From: RGIG8700 sp045535635
GTDB taxonomy: Bacteria > Bacillota > Clostridia > RGIG6154
DNA length: 16,176 nucleotides
Assembly: GCA_045535635.1 (NCBI GenBank)
Contig: JAZSLZ010000084.1
Coordinates: 1-16,176 of the forward strand
Reading direction: 5' to 3'
The position numbers and the translations under genes are program-made. Positions 1 through 5,938 of the stretch are shown piece by piece (position 1 is the first letter of the stretch; the number at the start of each line of letters is the position of its first letter). Below the pieces are notes generated by a model, which saw only the letters and a list, made by a program, of their open reading frames with translations, had not been told where the DNA came from and did no database searches.

Positions 1-50
1 CAAATATGTATTTTGTTGACTGGCAGGTCATCAATATTCTAACATATTTG
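1..50. other. Imperfect inverted repeat at the left edge
   Basis: CAAATATGT at 1-9 pairs with ACATATTTG at 42-50. Inside it, TGAC (17-20) faces GTCA (27-30), so the stretch could fold into a long interrupted stem-loop. No reading frame with a ribosome binding site covers it. It could be the end of a transcript or mobile element starting left of the window, or a small structured RNA. Nothing in the window decides between these. Confidence 0.3.
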
Positions 51-81
51 GAGGATTTTTGTCATCGGTTAACCTCTTTTG

Positions 82-110
82 AACCACGCGACTATCGCGT
101 GGTTTTCGTT
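82..110 (+). terminator. Intrinsic terminator reading rightwards
   Basis: A perfect 9-bp GC-rich stem, AACCACGCG (82-90) with CGCGTGGTT (96-104), has a 5-base loop ACTAT and is followed by TTCGTT. This would terminate a plus-strand transcript entering from left of the window. An alternative is the terminal hairpin of an IS200/IS605-type element, which can look similar, but no transposase is visible. Confidence 0.6.
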
Positions 111-120
111 ATACAATAAC

Positions 121-150
121 AGTGGCGGGGAATTAATTCACCGCCACTTC
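121..150 (-). terminator. Terminator of the malQ-DUF3048 unit
   Basis: AGTGGCGG (121-128) pairs with CCGCCACT (141-148). After one mismatch the stem continues into the internal palindrome GAATTAATTC. On the minus strand it begins 3 bases after the DUF3048 stop codon and is followed by GTTATTGTAT, a modest U-rich tail. On the plus strand the tail is TCTTTATT, so it may act in both directions. Confidence 0.65.
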
Positions 151-151
151 T

Positions 152-1156
152 TTATTCAATTGTTATATTGTAGCTTTTTGGCATTATCTGGATGTATGTG
201 TTACCTTTGTTTAAAAGCAATTCTTTTCCGTCTGTGGTTGTGTAGATAGTTTTTGCACCTCTTGAGCTTTTACTCCAGTTAATTTCAACTGCCTGTCCGT
301 TTGAAATATAATATCCTTTTCCCTGTCCGATGTTACTAATCTCTTGTCTTCCCTTGTTTTCTCCGTCATTTAATTCGTAGTTGGACACCTTATAAACAAT
401 AATATTTTTTGCAGTTAAAATGCCGTTAATCTGTGATATGTGTTCTCTGTTATTTACATATCTTTTATAAACCTTTTTCTCTTTGTCATACACATATTTA
501 ACCTTGTATAGATTTGAATATGGAATTACAACTGTTTCACAAACTTCCCCACCAGGTACATATTCATCTTCACTGTATGAAAAGTGCTTATTCTTTAAAT
601 CAAGACTATAGCCCTTCTTTTTTGCCATATCCGTAAGTCTTGGCAGACTTGTATAAAGATTGTGCCAGGAATTATCGTATGTACGGTCTCTGTAGTAAGC
701 TTTTCCGTCCTCACCTAAAATTCCGTTAATATTTTTTATGCCAAGTGCAGGAATGTCTCTTTGTGCCTTTGGACTCCAGCCACTGTGACAGTATATGGCA
801 TCGTGCTCTAATGCATAATCAAGGAAATAGTGTCTTGCAGATCTGACAGGTCCAACCTTTTCAATTTTATAATCATCAAAAAGTGCAAGAAATCTTGTTG
901 AACCGCCTTCAACTATAATTTCATAAACAATTTTAGCAGATTCAAGTCCTGCCTGAGGCCTTGCTCTTTCATCGTCATTGTCTATCATAACTGCAACAGT
1001 TCTTCCATCAGGTGCTTTTTCAGGTTCTTTTTCAACGATTTCTGTTTCTTCCATCTTTGGTGCTTCTGTTTGTTCAATAACTTCTGCAGGTTGCTCTCCG
1101 CACCCACTAAGCATAAGAATTGCAATCACAAGAAGCATTGTAATTATTCTTTTCAT
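152..1156 (-). CDS. DUF3048 (YerB-like) lipoprotein
   Basis: A 334-residue predicted lipoprotein. Residues 1-18 form a lipoprotein signal peptide with the lipobox LSGC, so Cys19 would be lipidated and the protein anchored on the outside of the membrane. An acidic low-complexity linker (about 22-48) leads into the DUF3048 domain, recognised from VAVMIDNDDERARPQAGL, from GPVRSARHYFLDYA (about 101-114) and from the later segment YDNSWHNLYTS. A C-terminal part with strand-rich sequence follows (about 210-334). The family is widespread in Bacillota (B. subtilis YerB) and has no established biochemical function. The start is supported by AAGGAT repeats just upstream of the ATG. The gene lies 13 bp downstream of malQ on the same strand and is probably cotranscribed with it. 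No common function with malQ is evident. Confidence 0.88.
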   Translation of the reverse strand: MKRIITMLLVIAILMLSGCGEQPAEVIEQTEAPKMEETEIVEKEPEKAPDGRTVAVMIDNDDERARPQAGLESAKIVYEIIVEGGSTRFLALFDDYKIEKVGPVRSARHYFLDYALEHDAIYCHSGWSPKAQRDIPALGIKNINGILGEDGKAYYRDRTYDNSWHNLYTSLPRLTDMAKKKGYSLDLKNKHFSYSEDEYVPGGEVCETVVIPYSNLYKVKYVYDKEKKVYKRYVNNREHISQINGILTAKNIIVYKVSNYELNDGENKGRQEISNIGQGKGYYISNGQAVEINWSKSSRGAKTIYTTTDGKELLLNKGNTYIQIMPKSYNITIE

Positions 1157-1169
1157 ATCCTTATCCTTT

Positions 1170-2597
1170 TTATCTTTTATACATATTATTTAATTTTCTG
1201 TATTTTGCTATGTCTATTGAATTAAGTTGATCCCTTGTAATTCTGAACTGCCAGTTCCCGTCTGCTTTACCTGGGATATTTAATCTTGTGTCAGAGCCGT
1301 AGCCAAGTAAATCCTGAATAGGAAGTATCACAAGTCCTGCATTACTCATGAAAATTGTTCTTATAATACTGTCATAGCCTCTGTCCCAGTTTGCATCTGT
1401 GTAGCCACAGTATTCAAGCATATTTTTTCTGTTATATTCATCAAGCTCCCACACATAGCCAAGAAGTGTGTTGTTATCGTGTGTGCCTGTATATGCAATA
1501 CAGTTATTTATATAGTTATGAGGCTTATGAGGTGTGTCACCATCGTGAATAAAACCAAACTGGAACACTCTCATTCCTGGGAAACCGCTGTATTTTATAA
1601 GGTTAATAACCTCTTTCGTTATGTCGCCGAGGTCCTCGGCAATAATCATTTTATCCTTTGCCGCTTCCTTGATTGCATCAATAAAGTCTCTTCCCGGACC
1701 TTTAACCCATTTTCCCTCTTTTGCAGTTTCTGCACCATAAGGAATACTCCAGTACGCTTCAAGACCTCTGAAATGGTCAATTCTTACACCATCAAAAAGC
1801 TCAAACATAACAGAAAGTCTGTCAAGCCACCACTTGTATCCGTCTTTTTTCATATAGTCCCAGTCATAAAGAGGATTTCCCCAAAGCTGACCGTTTTCCG
1901 CAAAATAATCAGGTGGCACTCCTGCTACGCATTTTGGTTTAAAATCTTCATCAAGCTGAAACTGCTTCTTATTTGCCCACACATCACAACTGTCATAAGA
2001 TACAAAGATTGGAATATCGCCAATGATTTTGATGTTTTTCTTTTCTGCATATCCCTTTATTTCTTTCCATTGTGTGAAAAATTCATACTGAATAAACTGC
2101 CACGCAAAATATGTTTCTTCATCATATTTATCCTCTGTCCACTCATTCCAGCAAAGATTTTCGTTTGCTTCCTTAAGAGCCATAAACTTTGCAAAGTCAA
2201 GGAGATATTTTCTGTCTTTCATAAAGCTTTCAACTTCTTTTTTGTCTGCTCTTTTTGATGCCTCTTTTAAAAGCTTAAATCTTGTGTGATAAAGTCTTAC
2301 ATATTCACAGCTGTATGGTGTGTTCTGCTTGTGTTCTTCAAGCTCTTCTTTTTTGAGAAGTCCTTTTTTGCATAATTTATTTAAATCTACAAAATAAGGA
2401 TTTCCTGCAAATGCAGAATATGATTTATATGGTGAATTACATTCGTCAACCATTGTAAATGGCAACACCTGCCAGAACTTAAATCCTGAGTCTGCAAGAA
2501 AATCTATAAATTCTTTTGCTTCATCTGAAAATGCACCTGTTGAATAATCACCGAAAAGTGATGAAATGTGCATTAAAACGCCACTTGCTCTTTCCAT
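1170..2597 (-). CDS. malQ: 4-alpha-glucanotransferase (amylomaltase), GH77
   Basis: A 475-residue cytoplasmic disproportionating enzyme that transfers alpha-1,4-glucan segments between maltodextrins, releasing glucose, in maltodextrin or glycogen turnover. The GH77 signatures are clear. The N-terminus has SGVLMHISSLFGDYSTGAF. The nucleophile Asp274 sits in RIDHFRG, the acid/base Glu321 in IIAEDLGD, and the transition-state Asp374 in YTGTHDNNT. The length is close to the usual roughly 500 residues without the extra N-terminal domain of E. coli MalQ. GGAGG (minus strand, 2605-2609) precedes the ATG at normal spacing, and a consensus promoter lies immediately upstream. It heads a two-gene unit with the DUF3048 gene. 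No other maltose or glycogen genes are in the window. Confidence 0.95.
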   Translation of the reverse strand: MERASGVLMHISSLFGDYSTGAFSDEAKEFIDFLADSGFKFWQVLPFTMVDECNSPYKSYSAFAGNPYFVDLNKLCKKGLLKKEELEEHKQNTPYSCEYVRLYHTRFKLLKEASKRADKKEVESFMKDRKYLLDFAKFMALKEANENLCWNEWTEDKYDEETYFAWQFIQYEFFTQWKEIKGYAEKKNIKIIGDIPIFVSYDSCDVWANKKQFQLDEDFKPKCVAGVPPDYFAENGQLWGNPLYDWDYMKKDGYKWWLDRLSVMFELFDGVRIDHFRGLEAYWSIPYGAETAKEGKWVKGPGRDFIDAIKEAAKDKMIIAEDLGDITKEVINLIKYSGFPGMRVFQFGFIHDGDTPHKPHNYINNCIAYTGTHDNNTLLGYVWELDEYNRKNMLEYCGYTDANWDRGYDSIIRTIFMSNAGLVILPIQDLLGYGSDTRLNIPGKADGNWQFRITRDQLNSIDIAKYRKLNNMYKR

Positions 2598-2623
2598 TTT
2601 ATGTCCTCCGTTTAATTTACTTT

Positions 2624-2652
2624 ATTATAATACATTTCTTTCCTTGTGTCAA
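2624..2652 (-). promoter_or_regulatory. malQ promoter (consensus sigma-A)
   Basis: On the minus strand TTGACA (2652-2647) is followed after exactly 17 bp by TATAAT (2629-2624). Both hexamers match the consensus. The start of transcription would fall near 2617, giving a short leader with the GGAGG ribosome binding site at 2605-2609. Confidence 0.82.
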
Positions 2653-2681
2653 TTGACATAAACTGTAAACAGGTGTATACT
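2653..2681 (+). promoter_or_regulatory. Acyltransferase promoter (near-consensus sigma-A)
   Basis: TTGACA (2653-2658), a 17-bp spacer, then TATACT (2676-2681). Its -35 box directly abuts the malQ -35 box, so the two form the 12-bp palindrome TGTCAATTGACA (2647-2658). Transcription would begin near 2688, about 20 bases before the ATG at 2709. This excludes the upstream in-frame GTG at 2646 as the start. Confidence 0.8.
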
Positions 2682-2708
2682 GTAAAAAATTTCTTTGGAG
2701 GCATATAT

Positions 2709-3710
2709 ATGAGAAAATCTGAACTTTCTTATCTTAACATTTTGTTTTGTATGCTCGTTATTTTAATTCATATAATATCCTATCCTCTTTCAGGCTACAA
2801 TGCAGGTTCTCTGCCATATAATATCACCTTATTTATATGGCGTCTTTCAAGCATTGTTGTTCAGGGATTTGTTCTTGTTTCAGGAATAAAGATGTTTCTT
2901 GGAAAAGAAAAACCATATTTTTCGATGCTTTTCTCAAAACTTAAAAACATAATTCTGCCGTATGCTTTCTGGTATGTTTGCTACTTTGTTTTTTATATGA
3001 TATTTTTTGATTATCCTTTTGATTTTTTGTTTGTTTTAAAGCACTTTTTCTTTGGAAGCCTCGCTCCTCATACATACTTTGTGCCTCTTATTATGCAGTT
3101 TTTTGTTCTTTACCCACTGTGGAAGCTTATGGTTAAGAAAATCAATCCTGCGGTTGCAATTATACTGTCTGTAATAATTTCTCTTTGCGCAGAAAACATA
3201 CTTCCCGTTATTCTTTACAACAAAGGTATAGCATTTAATTATAATGACCGTTTGTTTACAACCTATCTTTCATACTGGGTTGTTGGTTGCTATATTGGTG
3301 CAAACTACGAAGGCTTCAAAGCACTTTTAGGCAAGGTAAAGCTTTATATTCCATTCATACTTATAAGTGCTTTAAATTTATATCTTTCCTATCTTAACTA
3401 CAATGGTATTAAAATAATCACTTACCTTAATGTTGTTCATTCAGTTTATTGCTTTATTACTATTTTGCTCCTGTTCTCTGTTTTCCTTAAGCATCAAAAC
3501 TTTAAGTTTAAGCTTTTAAAAACAATAGATAATACAAGCTACACAATTTATCTTTGTCATATGTTATTTGTATTTTTGGCAGAAGGAATTTTCTCAAAGC
3601 TTCTTTGCATACAGTCAAACCTTCTTCTGTTCATACTTATGGCAGTTTTCACTTATCCGTTAACCATATTTACATCATACACAGTAAAAAGACTTCAAAA
3701 GTCAATTTGA
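2709..3710 (+). CDS. Membrane acyltransferase (acyltransferase family 3)
   Basis: A 333-residue multi-pass membrane protein with about ten hydrophobic segments. It fits the acyltransferase 3 family, whose members O-acetylate or otherwise acylate cell-surface sugars. The first segment carries the family's conserved His (LVILIHI, His21). FVLVSGIKMFLGKEKPY and the late segment TSYTIYLCHMLFVF are also typical. The acceptor cannot be predicted. The start at 2709 is chosen because GGAGG (2697-2701) precedes it and it lies downstream of the promoter. An in-frame GTG at 2646 would put the start inside the promoter. The last codons and the TGA (3708-3710) lie inside the left copy of a 26-bp repeat created by the downstream element, but the frame is intact. 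The gene diverges from malQ. Confidence 0.82.
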   Translation: MRKSELSYLNILFCMLVILIHIISYPLSGYNAGSLPYNITLFIWRLSSIVVQGFVLVSGIKMFLGKEKPYFSMLFSKLKNIILPYAFWYVCYFVFYMIFFDYPFDFLFVLKHFFFGSLAPHTYFVPLIMQFFVLYPLWKLMVKKINPAVAIILSVIISLCAENILPVILYNKGIAFNYNDRLFTTYLSYWVVGCYIGANYEGFKALLGKVKLYIPFILISALNLYLSYLNYNGIKIITYLNVVHSVYCFITILLLFSVFLKHQNFKFKLLKTIDNTSYTIYLCHMLFVFLAEGIFSKLLCIQSNLLLFILMAVFTYPLTIFTSYTVKRLQKSI

Positions 3711-3715
3711 AGTCT
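3690..3715 (+). repeat. Left copy of 26-bp direct repeat / terminator hairpin
   Basis: Identical to 3970-3995. Each copy is a 10-bp stem (AGACTTCAAA with TTTGAAGTCT) around the loop AGTCAA. This copy overlaps the final codons and stop of the acyltransferase. It keeps the A-run on its left (3686-3690), but the T-run expected on its right is replaced by CAGGGTG. It is read as one half of a target-site duplication of a former bidirectional terminator. Confidence 0.8.
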
Positions 3716-3745
3716 CAGGGTGTCGATAAACATATCGGCACCCTG
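3716..3745. repeat. Subterminal hairpin at the element's left end
   Basis: The left terminal sequence (3716-3728) pairs with 3733-3745 around the loop AACA: 13 positions, with only T3723/G3738 departing from Watson-Crick pairing (a G-U wobble in RNA). The left terminal inverted repeat can therefore pair either with the far end or locally. Confidence 0.7.
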
Positions 3746-3775
3746 GCAGAGTGCGAAAAAGGAAGTTATATTTTG

Positions 3776-3823
3776 ACAGCCGAAATCCGAAATGTATGTG
3801 GATACATGAGAGGTTTCGGCTGT
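3776..3823. repeat. Central two-tier hairpin of the element
   Basis: ACAGCCGAAA (3776-3785) pairs perfectly with TTTCGGCTGT (3814-3823). Within the loop, ATGTAT (3792-3797) pairs with ATACAT (3802-3807) around GTGG. Confidence 0.7.
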
Positions 3824-3835
3824 TAAAAAGTAAGC

Positions 3836-3868
3836 AATCCCGATTGTTTTCGATAAACAATCGGGATT
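3836..3868. terminator. Strong hairpin inside the element, possible terminator
   Basis: A perfect 14-bp stem, AATCCCGATTGTTT (3836-3849) with AAACAATCGGGATT (3855-3868), has loop TCGAT. Rightwards it is followed by AATTATATAAATTTTAT. Leftwards it is followed by GCTTACTTTTT. It could terminate transcripts from either flanking gene, although neither tail is an ideal U-run. Confidence 0.5.
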
Positions 3869-3969
3869 AATTATATAAATTTTATCTACTTGAACGGTTT
3901 ATAGAAAATCGCCAAACCCTACTATTTGTGCTAGTTCGCTTACAGTAGAACGACTTTTTCGACAGTCTG

Positions 3970-3995
3970 AGACTTCAAAAGTCAATTTGAAGTCT
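3970..3995 (-). repeat. Right copy of 26-bp direct repeat / ptsI terminator hairpin
   Basis: Identical to 3690-3715. On the minus strand it starts 2 bases after the ptsI stop codon (3998-4000), the usual place for its terminator. The stem is intact, but the minus-strand U-run expected after it is now replaced by the element end CAGACTG. Confidence 0.8.
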
Positions 3996-3997
3996 TT

Positions 3998-5611
3998 TTA
4001 TATTCCCAATATTTTCTCTTTAAGAGGAAGTATAGAAGATGGCGAAACAGAAAGCTCGTCAACTCCTAATGCTATCAGTTTTTCCACTGCATCAAGGTCT
4101 GAAGCAAGTTCACCGCACACGCCCACCCATGCACTGTTTTTATGTGCCGCCTTAACCGTCATTTCAATAAGCTTGAACACGGCTTCGTGGTGAGGGTTGC
4201 AGTATTTTTCCACAGACAGATTTTCTCTGTCACAAGCTAAAGTATATTGAGTTAAATCATTCGTTCCTATACTGAAAAACTTTACATATTTAGCCAGTTT
4301 ATCAGCTATTAACGCTGCTGCAGGAGTTTCTATCATTATACCTACTTCTATATTTTCATCTATAGGAATTCCTTTTTTGTTTAGTTCCTCTTTAACCTCT
4401 TTCAAATAATCAAGGCATTTTATCACTTCTTCTTCGGAACATATCATAGGAAACATAACCGAAATTTTGCCATACGCCGCCGCACGAAGTATTGCACTTA
4501 ACTGTTTCTTAAACAATGATGGTCTGTCAAGACAAATTCTGATTGCTCTGTATCCCAGTGCAGGATTGCTTTCTTTCTTCAGATTAAGGTAATCTGCCTT
4601 TTTGTCTGCTCCTATGTCCATCGTTCTGATTATAACACGTTTTCCGCCCATATTTTCCGCAACTGTTTTATAAGCGACAAACTGTTCTTCCTCAGTTGGT
4701 TCTTTGTTTGCTTTAAGATATAAAAATTCGCTTCTGAAAAGTCCAATGCCCTCTGCATCATTTTCAAGACAGTTGCCTACCTCACTCACATCGCCTATGT
4801 TTGCATAGAGCATAATTTCTTTCCCTTTAGAGGTTCTGCACTTTACACCTTTGATTTTTTCAAGAAGCTTTGCTTTTTTTATATGCTTTTCTTTTAAACT
4901 TAAATACTCATTAACTGCTTCATCATCAGGCTCAACATAAAGCTCACCTTTAAATCCGTCAACTATAACATATTTGCCTGAAAGCTCTTCACTTAAATCC
5001 TCAACATTTACAATAGCAGGTATTCCCATACTTCTTGCCAAAATAGCAGTATGAGAATTCAATGAACCTTTTTTTGTTACAATTCCCATAACCTTACTCT
5101 TGTCCATTTTAACAGTTTCGCTGGGCGTTAAATCGTACGCTGCTACAATTGATGGCTCCTTTATTTCTTCAAATGCATCTTTTTCACCTGACAGAATTCT
5201 TATAAGACGGTCCGAAATATCCTTAACATCACGGCTTCGTTCTTTCATATATTCGTCATCCATAGCAAGAAACATATTTGCAAAATTTTCTCCTGTTGAT
5301 GCAACTGCAAACTCAGCATTGACCTCCTGACTTTCTATAATATTTATTACAGAGCCTGAAAAGTCCTCATCTGTAAGCATAACCTTATGCATATTGAAAA
5401 TTTCTGCATTAGTTTCTCCTACTTCTATAACAGCTTTATCATAAAGAGCACTTATTTCTTCAAGAGCAACATTTAATGCATTCTTATATTTATCAGTTTC
5501 ATTTTTAACATCTGCAACCCTGAATCTTTTAACATTTTTCTCTTTTCCTGCGAAAACAAGTCTGCCGAAAGCAATTTGTGCAGATGCTCCTTTTCCTTTT
5601 AAAATTTTCAT
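3998..5611 (-). CDS. ptsI: PTS Enzyme I (phosphoenolpyruvate-protein phosphotransferase)
   Basis: A 537-residue cytoplasmic EI that takes phosphate from phosphoenolpyruvate and passes it to HPr, the first step of the sugar PTS. The N-terminal part (about 1-220) holds the HPr-binding helices and the phosphohistidine His187 in NSHTAILARSMGIPAIV. The C-terminal barrel has GIGLFRSEFLYL, RTMDIGADK, the IETPAA segment, FFSIGTNDLTQY and active-site Cys499 in GVCGELASD. It ends about 35 residues earlier than E. coli EI. From memory, clostridial EIs are close to 540 residues, so this is not obviously a truncation. ptsH lies 10 bp upstream, and the ptsH stop TAA is part of the ptsI ribosome binding site TAAGGA, which suggests translational coupling. 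No EII genes are near. Confidence 0.95.
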   Translation of the reverse strand: MKILKGKGASAQIAFGRLVFAGKEKNVKRFRVADVKNETDKYKNALNVALEEISALYDKAVIEVGETNAEIFNMHKVMLTDEDFSGSVINIIESQEVNAEFAVASTGENFANMFLAMDDEYMKERSRDVKDISDRLIRILSGEKDAFEEIKEPSIVAAYDLTPSETVKMDKSKVMGIVTKKGSLNSHTAILARSMGIPAIVNVEDLSEELSGKYVIVDGFKGELYVEPDDEAVNEYLSLKEKHIKKAKLLEKIKGVKCRTSKGKEIMLYANIGDVSEVGNCLENDAEGIGLFRSEFLYLKANKEPTEEEQFVAYKTVAENMGGKRVIIRTMDIGADKKADYLNLKKESNPALGYRAIRICLDRPSLFKKQLSAILRAAAYGKISVMFPMICSEEEVIKCLDYLKEVKEELNKKGIPIDENIEVGIMIETPAAALIADKLAKYVKFFSIGTNDLTQYTLACDRENLSVEKYCNPHHEAVFKLIEMTVKAAHKNSAWVGVCGELASDLDAVEKLIALGVDELSVSPSSILPLKEKILGI

Positions 5612-5621
5612 TTTACCATCC

Positions 5622-5879
5622 TTAAAGATTTTTTTCTAAAAATATAGCCAAAGCATCAAAAGCCTTTGCTTCATCATCACCGTTAATTGCAATTGTTATT
5701 TCTTCTCCGCCTTTTACACAAAGACTCATAACCTCAAAAATCTTTTTTGCATTGGCCTTTTTACCGTCTTTTTCTATTGTAATTTCAGAATTATAGTTTT
5801 TACACTCTGTAGCAAGAAGTCCTGCAGGTCTTGCGTGAATTCCATTTTCGTCTTTTACTTTATGGGTTATTGTAAGCAT
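5622..5879 (-). CDS. ptsH: PTS phosphocarrier protein HPr, with Lys at position 46
   Basis: An 85-residue HPr that carries phosphate from EI to sugar-specific EIIs. His15 lies in the standard context GIHARPAG with Arg17. The second conserved region reads NAKKIFEVMSLCVKGGEE, where typical Bacillota HPr reads about NLKSIMGVMSLG. Counting from Met1, the regulatory Ser46 is Lys46, and Met48 and Gly49 are Phe and Glu. It therefore looks competent for PTS transfer but lacks the HPr kinase site used for CcpA-dependent catabolite repression. AAGGAG (minus strand, 5887-5892) sets the start. It is the first gene of ptsHI, and a terminator-like hairpin ends just upstream of its ribosome binding site. 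Confidence 0.94.
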   Translation of the reverse strand: MLTITHKVKDENGIHARPAGLLATECKNYNSEITIEKDGKKANAKKIFEVMSLCVKGGEEITIAINGDDEAKAFDALAIFLEKNL

Positions 5880-5896
5880 AATTGCTCTCCTTAATT

Positions 5897-5927
5897 AAAA
5901 AATTGATAAACTTATTGTTTACCAATT
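5897..5927 (-). terminator. Terminator-like hairpin between pdaA-like gene and ptsH
   Basis: On the minus strand AATTGGTAAAC (5927-5917) pairs with GTTTATCAATT (5911-5901), with one G-U pair and loop AATAA, and runs directly into six T (5902-5897). It lies 11 bp beyond the deacetylase stop and only 4 bp before the ptsH ribosome binding site AAGGAG. It may end the deacetylase transcript or attenuate read-through into ptsHI. Confidence 0.65.
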
Positions 5928-5938
5928 CTTTAAATTTA

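Larger units (their letters stand above)
3716..3969. mobile_element. 254-bp MITE-like non-autonomous element
   Basis: The insert begins CAGGGTGTCGATAAA. The reverse complement of its other end begins CAGACTGTCGAAAAA, which matches at 12 of 15 positions. It is bounded on both sides by the identical 26-bp repeat, as expected of a target-site duplication. It encodes no transposase and no plausible protein. Three hairpins fill much of it: 3716-3745, 3776-3823 and 3836-3868. Size, terminal inverted repeats and lack of coding capacity fit a MITE mobilised in trans. The ends recall IS1182-type elements, which from memory produce unusually long or variable duplications, but that assignment is tentative. 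Confidence 0.75.

Noticed and set aside
1479..2258. 259-codon frame antisense to malQ
   Set aside because: It is a shadow of the well-supported malQ coding sequence, with no initiation signals or recognisable motifs.
2659..2681. CcpA (cre) operator near malQ
   Set aside because: TGTAAACAGG lacks the central CG and the right half-site, so it is only a chance partial match.
2646..2708. Longer acyltransferase starting at GTG 2646
   Set aside because: This start lies upstream of the promoter hexamers and has no ribosome binding site, while ATG 2709 has GGAGG and sits downstream of the promoter.
3554..3826. 90-codon plus-strand frame across the acyltransferase end and the element
   Set aside because: It overlaps the acyltransferase in another frame and runs through hairpins. 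It has no ribosome binding site and no protein-like features.
3998..4010. EI truncated by the inserted element
   Set aside because: The stop codon lies before the repeat and the duplicated hairpin restores the original junction. The length agrees with shorter clostridial EIs.
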